NCBI RefSeq assembly: GCF_041052385.1
Contig: NZ_CP163439.1
Location: 6,003,001-6,067,000 of the forward strand
Reading direction: 5' to 3'
Length of the DNA stretch: 64,000 nt
Origin: Streptomyces sp. R28
Lineage (GTDB): Bacteria; Actinomycetota; Actinomycetes; Streptomycetales; Streptomycetaceae
Numbering within the stretch: position 1 is the stretch's first letter; each line of letters opens with the position of its first letter. The position numbers and the translations under genes are program-made. This document shows, one piece after another, positions 41,469 through 49,570 of this stretch. The notes under the pieces were generated by a model. That model had not been told where the DNA came from. It made no database searches and saw only the letters and a list, made by a program, of their open reading frames with translations.

Positions 41469-42230
41469 GTGAGCTACTCCGTGGGACAGGTCGCCGGCGT
41501 CGCCGGAGTGACGGTGCGCACCCTGCACCACTACGACGACATCGGCCTGCTCGCACCCGGCGAGCGCAGCCACGCGGGCCACCGGCGCTACAGCGACGCC
41601 GACCTCGACCGGCTGCAGCAGATCCTGTTCTACCGCGAGCTCGGCTTCCCGCTCGAGGAGGTCGCCGCCCTGCTCGACGACCCGGACACGGACCCGCGCG
41701 CACACCTGCGCCGACAGCACGAGCTGCTGACCGCCCGGATCGAGAAGCTGCAGAAGATGGCGGCGGCCGTGGAGCACGCCATGGAGGCACGCAAGATGGG
41801 GATCAATCTGACGCCGGAGGAGAAGTTCGAGGTGTTCGGTGACTTCGACCCGGACCAGTACGAGGACGAGGTGCAGGAACGCTGGGGCGACACCGACGCC
41901 TATCGGCAGTCGCAGCAGCGGGCGGCCTCGTACACCAAGGAGGACTGGCAGCGGATCCAGCGCGAGTCCGAGGAGATCAACCAGCGCTTCGTCGCGCTGA
42001 TGGAGGCCGGTGAGCCGGCGGACTCCTCGGCGGCGATGGACGCCGCCGAGGAACACCGCCAGTGGATCTCCCGCAGCCACTACGACTGCGGGCACGAGAT
42101 GCACACCTGCCTGGGCGAGATGTACGTCTCCGACCCGCGGTTCACCGCGACGTACGACAAGATCCGGCCCGGCCTCGCGGTGTACCTGCGTGACTCGATC
42201 CTGGCGAACGCGGTCCGCCACACTCCGTGA
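41469..42230 (+). CDS. tipA: TipA: thiopeptide-sensing MerR activator
   Basis: 253 residues from the GTG at 41469 (AAAGGAG 6 nt or more upstream), the same length as S. lividans TipAL. The MerR HTH is YSVGQVAGVAGVTVRTLHHYDDIGLL, followed by a coiled coil and the TipAS drug-binding domain. The Cys residues that attach thiopeptides, C207 (YDCG) and C214 (HTCLG), are both present. M110 at 41796, preceded by GGAGG at 41783-41787, is the internal start giving the 144-residue TipAS form. Autoactivated from the upstream palindrome. Confidence 0.97.
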   Translation: MSYSVGQVAGVAGVTVRTLHHYDDIGLLAPGERSHAGHRRYSDADLDRLQQILFYRELGFPLEEVAALLDDPDTDPRAHLRRQHELLTARIEKLQKMAAAVEHAMEARKMGINLTPEEKFEVFGDFDPDQYEDEVQERWGDTDAYRQSQQRAASYTKEDWQRIQRESEEINQRFVALMEAGEPADSSAAMDAAEEHRQWISRSHYDCGHEMHTCLGEMYVSDPRFTATYDKIRPGLAVYLRDSILANAVRHTP

Positions 42231-42234
42231 TCCC

Positions 42235-42268
42235 TGGCCCGGGTGCCCTGCGGGCTACTCCCGGGCCA
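42235..42268. terminator. Bidirectional terminator between tipA and the YbjQ gene
   Basis: TGGCCCGGG (42235-42243) pairs with CCCGGGCCA (42260-42268), enclosing a smaller GCCC/GGGC hairpin. It overlaps the last codons of the convergent YbjQ gene and lies 5 nt past the tipA stop. Confidence 0.65.
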
Positions 42269-42620
42269 GGACCACCGCGGTTCCGTAGGCACACACCTCG
42301 GTGCCCACGTCCGCGGCCTCCGACACATCGAAGCGGAACGCCAGCACGCCATTCGCCCCACGCGCGCGTGCCTGCTCGACGAGCCGCTGCATGGCCTGGT
42401 TACGGGTCTCCACGAGGGTCTTGGTGAGCCCTTTGAGCTCACCGCCGACCAGCGACTTCAGTCCGGCGCCGATCTGACTGCCGAGGTGCCGCGAGCGCAC
42501 GGTCAGGCCGAATACCTCGCCGAGAACCTCGGTGACCCGGTAGCCGGGAATGTCATTGGTGGTCACTACCAGGACGTCGGGTTGGGGTCCCTGCCCGCCG
42601 CCGTACTCTTCGATGCCCAT
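42255..42620 (-). CDS. YbjQ-family (heavy-metal-binding domain) protein
   Basis: 121 residues. VVTTNDIPGYRVTEVLGEVFGLTVRSRHLGSQIGAGLKSLVGGELKGLTKTLVETRNQA and GANGVLAFRFDVSEA are the conserved blocks of the UPF0145/YbjQ family, which forms pentameric rings. The heavy-metal-binding label comes from family naming; the role is unknown. Divergent from DedA. Confidence 0.87.
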   Translation of the reverse strand: MGIEEYGGGQGPQPDVLVVTTNDIPGYRVTEVLGEVFGLTVRSRHLGSQIGAGLKSLVGGELKGLTKTLVETRNQAMQRLVEQARARGANGVLAFRFDVSEAADVGTEVCAYGTAVVLARE

Positions 42621-42671
42621 GAATCACAGCTTTGTCGCAGCGGGGGCACAGTGCATCCTGAGGGGGTCCAT

Positions 42672-42703
42672 GGAACCTGGGCGGCCAGTGCAGCGTTGAT
42701 AAT
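42672..42703 (+). promoter_or_regulatory. Candidate promoter(s) of the DedA gene
   Basis: GGAAC (42672-42676), 18-nt spacer, GTT (42695-42697) resembles Streptomyces ECF/SigR-type promoters (GGAAT-N18-GTT). GATAAT at 42698-42703 is an overlapping housekeeping-like -10. Either would put the transcript start 45-50 nt before the GTG at 42758. Confidence 0.4.
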
Positions 42704-42757
42704 TTGACCAGCCAGCCCCAGCCCGCCCGCCCCCACCCAGCAGGAGCCACGAATCCC

Positions 42758-43690
42758 GTGACCACGCTTGCGCTCGGCCCCGAGTGGCTCAGCCCGGACT
42801 ATCTGATCCAGACCTTCAGCCTGCCCGGCATCCTGCTGATCGTCTTCGCCGAGTCCGGCCTCTTCGCCTTCCTGCCAGGTGACTCGCTGCTGTTCACGGC
42901 GGGCTTGTTCGTGGCCGAGGGGAACTACATCAGCCAGCCCCTGTGGCTGGTCTGCACCCTCATCGTCCTGGCCGCCGTCATCGGCGACCAAGTCGGTTAC
43001 ATGATCGGCAAGTTCTTCGGCCCGAAGCTCTTCAACCGCCCCAACTCCAAGCTCTTCAAACAGGAGAACCTGGAGAAGGCACACGAGTTCATGGAGAAGT
43101 ACGGCCCCAAGGCGATCGTCCTCGCCCGCTTCGTGCCCATCGTGCGCACCTTCGCCCCCATCGTGGCGGGCGCCGGCCGTATGCAGTACCGCACGTTCCT
43201 CACGTACAACGTCATCGGTGGCGTCGCCTGGGGCACCGGCATCACCCTCGCGGGCTACTGGCTCGGCCAGATCGAGTTCATCAAGACGAACGTCGAGGCG
43301 ATCCTCGTCCTGATCGTGCTCATCTCCGTGGTCCCGATCATCATCGAGTACCTGCGAGAGCGCGCCAAGAACAAGCGCGCGGCCGCGCAGGCTCCCGCCG
43401 CACGGACCCAGCAGGCCCCGCCGATGGACGACGCGACGACCCAGCTCCGCCGCATCCCGTCCGACGACGAGCCCCAGCAGCAGTACGGCAACCAGGGCGG
43501 ACAGCAGTACGGCAACCAGGGCCGGCAGCAGTACGGCGACCAGCCTCAGCAGTACGGCTACGACCAGCAGTACTACAACCAGCAGCCCCAGCAGGAGCCG
43601 TACGCCCAGCAGTACCCCCAGGGCTACGGCCAGCAGCAGCCGTACGACGCCCAGCAGAACCAGCAGTACCCGCCCAACCAGGGTTACTGA
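42758..43690 (+). CDS. DedA/SNARE-associated family membrane protein with prion-like tail
   Basis: 310 residues from the GTG at 42758 (AGGAG at 42742-42746); an in-frame TTG at 42704 would add 18. The DedA domain (about residues 20-205) includes FAESGLFAFLPGDSLLF, YMIGKFFGPKLFNR, KYGPKAIVLARFVPIVRTFAPIVAGAGRM and the helix EAILVLIVLISVVPII. DedA proteins are undecaprenyl-phosphate/lipid flippases and affect membrane potential. The last ~75 residues are almost only Q, Y, N, P and G in QQYGNQGG-like repeats, cytoplasmic by topology, unlike typical DedA. Confidence 0.9.
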   Translation: MTTLALGPEWLSPDYLIQTFSLPGILLIVFAESGLFAFLPGDSLLFTAGLFVAEGNYISQPLWLVCTLIVLAAVIGDQVGYMIGKFFGPKLFNRPNSKLFKQENLEKAHEFMEKYGPKAIVLARFVPIVRTFAPIVAGAGRMQYRTFLTYNVIGGVAWGTGITLAGYWLGQIEFIKTNVEAILVLIVLISVVPIIIEYLRERAKNKRAAAQAPAARTQQAPPMDDATTQLRRIPSDDEPQQQYGNQGGQQYGNQGRQQYGDQPQQYGYDQQYYNQQPQQEPYAQQYPQGYGQQQPYDAQQNQQYPPNQGY

Positions 43691-43702
43691 AACGCCGCTA
43701 AA

Positions 43703-43744
43703 GGGGCGCGGGGAACTGCGCGACAAGCCACAAACAACCCGCAG
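43703..43744. repeat. Dispersed Streptomyces intergenic repeat
   Basis: The stretch begins GGGGCGCGGGGAACTGCGCG and ends with ACCCGCAG; CTGCG and CGCAG can pair. From memory this sequence type recurs in intergenic regions of many Streptomyces genomes. It lies between convergent DedA and ThrE genes, where it may serve as a terminator. Confidence 0.5.
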
Positions 43745-43786
43745 ACGCCGTCGGACACAAGGCCCCGCCCCAGTAGGCGCCCGGCC

Positions 43787-45418
43787 TCAGAATCCCCGCG
43801 TCCGCTTGGCAGCCCGCCGCTTCTCCGGCGACCCGATCCGCAGGAACAACCGCGAGATCTCAGACCCGAGGTTCACCCCAATAGCGATGGCCATGGCCAA
43901 GGAAGCCGCCGTGGCCAGCGAAACAAGCCCCGCATCCACCTTGTTCTGGGCGATGGACAACAGCCCGAAATATGTGGCCGACCCTGGCAACAGGGGCCCG
44001 ATGGCGGCGGTGGTGTACGGCAACGCCGACGCGAACCGATACCGCGCCATCAGCTGCCCGAACAACCCCACCAACCCCGCCGCGACAGCCGTGGAGGCAA
44101 CCGGCGACAGCTCACCGGCGTAGTGCAGCGCGCCGTACACCACCCAGGCGACACCGCCGTTGAGGGTCACGGCGAGCACGGTGGACCGTTCCTGCTGGAG
44201 CAGCACCGCGAAGGTCAGCGACAGCAGCATCGACGCACCGATCTGCCAGTACGGCCGCTCGGAGATGTTCAGCAGCGCGTCGGGGTCGGGGCCGGCGCCC
44301 AGGTTCACGCCGAGGTACAGGATCACCAGCACACCGACGACGATGCCGACGAAGAAGTACATGACCTCCAGCAGGCGCGCGGCCGCGGTGATGTAGAAGC
44401 CGGTCAGCCCGTCCTGCACGCCCGCCACCAACGCCCGTCCGGGCAGCAGCGCGAACAGTCCACCGGTGATGACCGCGGAGGCCTTCACATCGACGTGCGC
44501 CAGCGTGAGCGCGACCCCGATCGCGGCCGGCGGCATCGCGGCCACCGTGAACTGGTAGAACTCCGGCAGCCCGCGCCCCGCGCACAGCCACGCCAGCCGG
44601 TCGCCGAGCATTGCGCCCAGCATGGCCGCGATGAAGACGATCACGTCACCGCCGACCAGCACGGAGGCCGCCCCCGCGAGCAGCCCGCTCGCTCCGGTCA
44701 GCACCCAGGTCGGGTACGGGTGCCGATTGCGGCGCATCTCCGCGAGGCGCCCGTAGGCCTCCTCCAGGGAGATGTGGCTCTCCGGGTCACTGAGGTCGTC
44801 GACGAGCTGGTACACGGCGGCCAGGCGCGTGTAGTCGGTGCCGCGCCGCCGTACCGTACGCGACGCCGAGACCGGATCGTCCACCAGCGACGGCTGGTAC
44901 GAGATCGACAGCAGGGTGAAGGTGACGTTCGGCTCGCAGCGGTCCAGGCCGTAGGACCGGCAGACCGCGAACATCGCCGCCTCGACGTCCTCCGCGCCCT
45001 CACCGCCCGCCAGCAGGAGCTCGCCGATACGCAGGGTCAGGTCCAGCACGCGCGGGACGGCCGGACCCTCCTCCTCCGCCTTCGGCATCCGCTCCGGCGC
45101 GGGCCGCTCGGCCACCGGCATGCGCAGCATCGTCCGCATCCGGTCCTGCCAGGGCAGGTCCTTGGTCAGGCTGATCTTCGGTATGCCGGTCGCGGGCGTG
45201 AACGCGGGTGAGGCGTCCTCGACGCTGTACAGGCTCGGCGTGCTGAACGCCGAGCGCTCGGGTTCCGGAAGCGGCGGCTGCGGTACGCCCAGCCCCTTGG
45301 GGAGGGCGAACTCGGACGTCGTCTCCGACTCGCTTTCCCCCACCTCGACGCCGACGGGCGGCGTGAAGGCCATCCTTGCCTCGTCCGACTGCGGTTTGCG
45401 GTCCTCCACGTCCGTCAC
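43787..45418 (-). CDS. ThrE-type threonine/serine exporter
   Basis: 543 residues from a GTG. After a ~110-residue polar N-terminus, the DUF1212 domain (about 125-370) starts LRIGELLLAGGEGAEDVEAAMFAVCRSYGL, and the ThrE_2 part with further membrane helices follows (about 395-530, LSLTFAVLLQQERSTVLAVTLNGGVAWVVYGALHYAG). About ten helices in total. Exports small amino acids in Corynebacterium. Substrate here not proven. The long N-terminus (APERMPKAEEEGPAV) is typical of the streptomycete members. Confidence 0.87.
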   Translation of the reverse strand: MTDVEDRKPQSDEARMAFTPPVGVEVGESESETTSEFALPKGLGVPQPPLPEPERSAFSTPSLYSVEDASPAFTPATGIPKISLTKDLPWQDRMRTMLRMPVAERPAPERMPKAEEEGPAVPRVLDLTLRIGELLLAGGEGAEDVEAAMFAVCRSYGLDRCEPNVTFTLLSISYQPSLVDDPVSASRTVRRRGTDYTRLAAVYQLVDDLSDPESHISLEEAYGRLAEMRRNRHPYPTWVLTGASGLLAGAASVLVGGDVIVFIAAMLGAMLGDRLAWLCAGRGLPEFYQFTVAAMPPAAIGVALTLAHVDVKASAVITGGLFALLPGRALVAGVQDGLTGFYITAAARLLEVMYFFVGIVVGVLVILYLGVNLGAGPDPDALLNISERPYWQIGASMLLSLTFAVLLQQERSTVLAVTLNGGVAWVVYGALHYAGELSPVASTAVAAGLVGLFGQLMARYRFASALPYTTAAIGPLLPGSATYFGLLSIAQNKVDAGLVSLATAASLAMAIAIGVNLGSEISRLFLRIGSPEKRRAAKRTRGF

Positions 45419-45476
45419 CTGAGTAGCACTCCCTGTACGACACCTCCTGCCGCACTCAGTATGCGCACAGACACGC

Positions 45477-45510
45477 GAACGGGCTGCACGCGCACGCGTG
45501 CAGCCCGTTC
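45477..45510 (-). terminator. Long perfect stem-loop after ppa
   Basis: 16-bp perfect stem (45477-45492 with 45495-45510) around a 2-nt CA; the physical loop is probably 4-6 nt. It separates ppa from the downstream ThrE-type gene. No T-run. Confidence 0.72.
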
Positions 45511-45547
45511 ACATGGCTCGAAGCAACTGGTGCCTCAGACCGGTGGC

Positions 45548-46039
45548 TCAGTGACCGCCCTGGTCCTTGAAGCGCTTGTAGGACCGCTCGATCTCGGCCT
45601 CGGCCTCGGTGCGACCCACCCAGTCGGCGCCCTCGACGGACTTGCCGGGCTCCAGGTCCTTGTAGACCTCGAAGAAGTGCTGGATCTCCAGGCGGTCGAA
45701 CTCGGAGACGTGGTGGATGTCACGCAGGTGCTCCTGGCGCGGGTCCGTCGCCGGCACGCACAGCAGCTTGTCGTCGCCGCCGGCCTCGTCCGTCATCCGG
45801 AACATGCCGATCGCGCGGCACTTGATGAGGCAGCCCGGGAACGTCGGCTCGTCCAGGATGACCAGCGCGTCCAGCGGGTCGCCGTCCTCGCCGAGGGTGT
45901 TCTCGACGAAGCCGTAGTCGGTCGGGTAGGCGGTCGAGGTGAAGAGGCGACGGTCCAGGCGGATCCGACCGGTCTCGTGGTCCACCTCGTACTTGTTCCG
46001 CGAACCCTTCGGAATCTCGATCGTGACGTCGAACTCCAC
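45548..46039 (-). CDS. ppa: Inorganic pyrophosphatase (family I)
   Basis: 163 residues from the GTG at 46039 (GGAGGAG 6 nt upstream). IEIPKGSRNKYEVDHETGRIRLDR, and GEDGDPLDALVI with the metal-binding DGDPLD, identify a soluble family I enzyme. Hydrolyses PPi to drive biosynthetic reactions. Divergent from the carboxypeptidase gene. Confidence 0.96.
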   Translation of the reverse strand: MEFDVTIEIPKGSRNKYEVDHETGRIRLDRRLFTSTAYPTDYGFVENTLGEDGDPLDALVILDEPTFPGCLIKCRAIGMFRMTDEAGGDDKLLCVPATDPRQEHLRDIHHVSEFDRLEIQHFFEVYKDLEPGKSVEGADWVGRTEAEAEIERSYKRFKDQGGH

Positions 46040-46124
46040 CGGTGGCTCCTCCATGATCAACACATAGTTCTGGTGGTTAAGTGTCCCTCACGCAGGTGTG
46101 TGATCGCGAAAGGGGCTGTTGGTC

Positions 46125-47750
46125 GTGCCAGAGCTGAGGCCTTGGCGAGCCGCGAAACCGCATGTGACGCGGGTCGCGGGCGCCGTACGACCGCGTCTGG
46201 CACGGGCCGTGGAGGCCGTACGTCCACGTCTCGCACGCGCCGCGACGGCCGCGAAACCACGGGTCGCACGGCTCGCGCGAGCCGTCTCCCCGCAGGCCGC
46301 GCGGACACGCAAGCCGAAGACCTGGCAGTACACCGCGGGCGCCGCCACCGCCGGACTGGCGCTGGCCGCCGGAGCGGTGACCACCGCCGGACCCTGGGAC
46401 TCCACCGGTCAGCGTACGGCCGAGCGGGACTGGGCGGCCGTCCAGGAGCGTACGGGTGGCGCAGATCACGGCCGTAATGCCGATACGTCCGATTCCACGG
46501 ACACGTCGGCCGATACACCCCGCCCCGCCCCCAGCGCGGCCTCCGTCCTCACCGGCCTGGGCGGCGGAATCAGCACCGTGAAGTCGGCCCCGAACGGCAA
46601 GGTTCTCGCCGGTCTCCTGGGCCCGCTCCTGGACGCCCCGGAACTCGGCGCCCGCACGGCGGCGATCGTCGACGTGGCCACCGGCAAGCGCCTCTACGAC
46701 GACGGAGCCTCCGAGCCCCTCACCCCCGCCTCCACGACGAAGATCGCCACGGCCGCGGCCGCCCTCGCCGCACTGGGCCCCGACCACCGCCTCACCACCC
46801 GTACCGCCCTCGAGACGGACACGAGGGAACTGGTCCTGGTCGGCGGCGGCGACCCCACGCTGACCGCGCGCAAGGAGGCCGACGGCTGGGCGAGCCTGCG
46901 GGAGCTGGCCGACGAGACGGCGGCGGCGCTGAAGAAGCGGGACGTACGCCAGGTCACCCTTTCGTACGACAAGACGCTCTACGCCGGCCCCGAACTGCAC
47001 CCCATCGGAGTGAACGGCAACCTCGCCCCGGTCAGCGCCCTCATGGTCGATGAGGCCCGCACGAACGACTCCACCAGCGGGCCGGTGAAGCGGAAGGAGG
47101 ACCCGGCGAAGGACGCGGCGACGCAGTTCGCGGCCCTTCTCGCGGACCGCGGCATCAAGACCACCGCGCCCGGCCCGTCCAAGGCGACGAACCGGGCCGA
47201 TGCGCTTGCCGAGGTCACCTCACCGCCGCTGTCCTCGGTGGTCGAGCGCATGCTCACCAACAGCGACAACGACATCGCCGAGCACCTCGCCCGCCAGACC
47301 GCCGTGGCGAGCGGCGCGCGCGCCGACTTCGACGGCGCGGGCGAGGCGATCGGGGCTCAGTTGAAGAGGCTCGGGCTGCCGGTGGAGGGTGCCGACTTCA
47401 AGGACGGCAGCGGCCTCGACCGCGATGACAAACTCACGGCGGACCTGCTCACGGCCCTGCTGGCCAAGGCGGCCGACCCGGCTCACCCCGAGCTCCGCCC
47501 GGTTCTGACCGGCCTCCCCGTGGCCGGCTTCACCGGCACCCTGACCAGCCGTTACGCCGATGGCGCGGCCGGCCTCGTCCGAGCGAAGACCGGCACCCTG
47601 AACGGCGTGAACTCCCTGGCCGGCACGGTCGTGGACCAGGACGGGCGCCTGCTCGCCTTCGCGTTCCTGTCGACGGGCGCCGACACGGAGGCGGCCCGGG
47701 CGGCGCTGGACCGGACGGCGACGGCGTTGGCGTCGTGCGGCTGCGGCTAG
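46125..47750 (+). CDS. dac: D-alanyl-D-alanine carboxypeptidase (PBP4/DacB, peptidase S13)
   Basis: 541 residues from the GTG at 46125 (AGGGG at 46111-46115). Active-site motifs: S203-T-T-K206, SDN in LTNSDNDIAEHL, and KTG in VRAKTGTLNGVNSLAG. It trims peptidoglycan stem peptides outside the membrane. A single membrane helix (about 70-88) precedes the enzyme. The cytoplasmic N-terminus is odd: residues ~10-55 consist of 11-residue repeats of the type RPRLARAVEAV/KPRVARLARAV, strongly basic. Confidence 0.93.
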   Translation: MPELRPWRAAKPHVTRVAGAVRPRLARAVEAVRPRLARAATAAKPRVARLARAVSPQAARTRKPKTWQYTAGAATAGLALAAGAVTTAGPWDSTGQRTAERDWAAVQERTGGADHGRNADTSDSTDTSADTPRPAPSAASVLTGLGGGISTVKSAPNGKVLAGLLGPLLDAPELGARTAAIVDVATGKRLYDDGASEPLTPASTTKIATAAAALAALGPDHRLTTRTALETDTRELVLVGGGDPTLTARKEADGWASLRELADETAAALKKRDVRQVTLSYDKTLYAGPELHPIGVNGNLAPVSALMVDEARTNDSTSGPVKRKEDPAKDAATQFAALLADRGIKTTAPGPSKATNRADALAEVTSPPLSSVVERMLTNSDNDIAEHLARQTAVASGARADFDGAGEAIGAQLKRLGLPVEGADFKDGSGLDRDDKLTADLLTALLAKAADPAHPELRPVLTGLPVAGFTGTLTSRYADGAAGLVRAKTGTLNGVNSLAGTVVDQDGRLLAFAFLSTGADTEAARAALDRTATALASCGCG

Positions 47751-47833
47751 CCACCGGAAGGGGCCGCGACCGTCCCACCCACGCCGCGCCGCAGCCCTCC
47801 TCGGCGCCTGCACCGCCGCAGCGGTCCGCTGCC

Positions 47834-48018
47834 GCTGTGCCGTGGCTGTCGGTTCGCGCCGTGCTGCAGCGGTCCGTTCTCGCTGTGCCGTGGCTGTCGG
47901 TTCGCGCCGTGCTGCAGCGGGCCCGCTCTCGCTGTGCCGCGGTTGTCGGTTCGCGCCGTGCCGTAACCGTCCGCTTCGCGCCGTGCCGTAGCCGTCCGCT
48001 TCGCGCTGTGCAGCCGTG
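47834..48018. repeat. Minisatellite between dac and the DUF2342 gene
   Basis: A 48-nt unit beginning GCTGTGCCGTGGCTGTCGG starts at 47834, 47882 and (degenerate) 47931. It then breaks down into two 25-nt units (CGCGCCGTGCCGTAACCGTC type) and a partial copy ending near 48018. The surrounding gap 47751-48217 has no credible gene; open frames across it arise because 48 is divisible by three. Confidence 0.8.
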
Positions 48019-48217
48019 GTCACCTCCCGCCGTGGGCAGTCGTTCCGCAGGGCGGAACGGGTGGGCACGGCATGCAGCGCCGGGCGCCGCCTGATCAGAC
48101 GGCAGCCCCTGCCGACCCAAGTCGCCGCCCATAACGCCGAGCACCCCCCAAACGCACCGTGGCCCCGCCAACCCCCACGGCCTGCCCCAAGTGGGAACGC
48201 TCACGTACGGTTGACAC

Positions 48218-49357
48218 ATGACGAGCATCGGTGGTGCCGAGATGGTCGACTGGAATCTCGCGGTGGCGACCGCGACCCGGCTCGTACGGCCGGGCCCCGA
48301 GGTGAGCCGCGACGAGGCCCGGGCCGTCGTCGCCGAGCTGCGCCGACATGCCAAGGCCTCGGAGGAACACGTCCGGGGCTTCACTCGTATGGGCACGGAG
48401 GGCACCCACGACACCCCCGTCCTCGTCGTCGACCGCCCCGGCTGGGTCCGGGCGAACGTCGCCGGGTTCCGCGAGATCCTCAAGCCCCTGCTCGAAAAGA
48501 TGCAGGAGCGCCGCAGCGGCAGCACCGGCGGCGCGGTCCTCGGCGCCGTCGGCGGCAAGGTCACCGGCGTCGAACTGGGGATGCTGCTGTCCTTCCTGGC
48601 CTCCCGGGTCCTCGGCCAGTACGAGACGTTCGCCCCGGCCACCCGCGAACTCCCCGCGGGCGGCCCCCCCGATTCACCGAGTGGCGGCGGCCGACTCCTG
48701 CTCGTCGCCCCGAACATCGTGCATGTGGAGCGTGAACTCGACGTACAGCCCCACGACTTCCGCCTGTGGGTATGCCTGCACGAGGAGACGCACCGCACTC
48801 AGTTCAGTGCCGTCCCCTGGCTGCGGGACCACCTGGAGGGCGAAATCCAGTCGTTCTTGGGAGAGACGGACGTCGACCCCATGACCGTCCTGGAACGCAT
48901 CCGCGAGGCCGCGCAGTCACTCGCCGGCGGCCGGCCCGAGGCCGAGGAGGACGACGGCGGACGTTCGTTCGTCGAACTGGTGCAGACCCCGGCCCAGCGG
49001 GAGATCCTCGGCCGCCTCACCGCAGTGATGTCGCTCCTGGAGGGCCACGCCGACTTCGTGATGGACGGGGTGGGTCCCCAAGTCGTCCCGACCGTGGCCG
49101 AGATCCGCGAGAAGTTCCAGCAGCGGCGTGCCAAGGGCGCCTCCCGACTGGACACGGCCCTGCGCAAGCTGCTGGGTCTGGATGCCAAACTCAGGCAGTA
49201 CCGCGACGGTGAACGCTTCGTGCGGGCCGTCGTGGACCAGGTCGGCATGGACGGCTTCAACCGCGTGTGGACCTCCCCGAACACCCTCCCGACCAAGGCG
49301 GAGATCGCCAAACCGGCGGATTGGGTCGCGCGGGTGCACCGCAAAGCCGAGTCGTGA
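48218..49357 (+). CDS. DUF2342 zinc metallopeptidase-like protein
   Basis: 379 residues. HEETH (H188, E189, H192) in CLHEETHRTQF is a gluzincin-type zinc motif, with VMSLLEGHADFVMDGVG holding the probable third ligand. NIVHVERELDVQPHDFRLWVCLHE and DGFNRVWTSPNTLPTKAEI are conserved in actinobacterial DUF2342 (often called coenzyme F420 biosynthesis-associated). No signal peptide. It precedes tilS in the conserved core order; function unknown. Confidence 0.88.
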   Translation: MTSIGGAEMVDWNLAVATATRLVRPGPEVSRDEARAVVAELRRHAKASEEHVRGFTRMGTEGTHDTPVLVVDRPGWVRANVAGFREILKPLLEKMQERRSGSTGGAVLGAVGGKVTGVELGMLLSFLASRVLGQYETFAPATRELPAGGPPDSPSGGGRLLLVAPNIVHVERELDVQPHDFRLWVCLHEETHRTQFSAVPWLRDHLEGEIQSFLGETDVDPMTVLERIREAAQSLAGGRPEAEEDDGGRSFVELVQTPAQREILGRLTAVMSLLEGHADFVMDGVGPQVVPTVAEIREKFQQRRAKGASRLDTALRKLLGLDAKLRQYRDGERFVRAVVDQVGMDGFNRVWTSPNTLPTKAEIAKPADWVARVHRKAES

Positions 49358-49570
49358 ATCGCGCGCCGCGTTGTGCATCTCATACGAACGTCGTGAACCG
49401 AATCCGGCCGACGGCAGGCGAACGCCCCTTCAATCACCCGTCCGAGGGACCGTGAGTCATGGGTAGGCGTGCAATGCTCGGGGAACGGCCCGGCTCTGTC
49501 ACCATCTACACACTCTGAGTGACCGACCGTCGGGCTCACCCCCCGACAATTTCATGAAGGGAACCGGACA

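Noticed and set aside
47735..48094. Apparent small protein with repeated AVPWLSVRAVLQR units
   Set aside because: Produced by the 48-bp minisatellite being divisible by three; it overlaps the dac stop and has no ribosome site.
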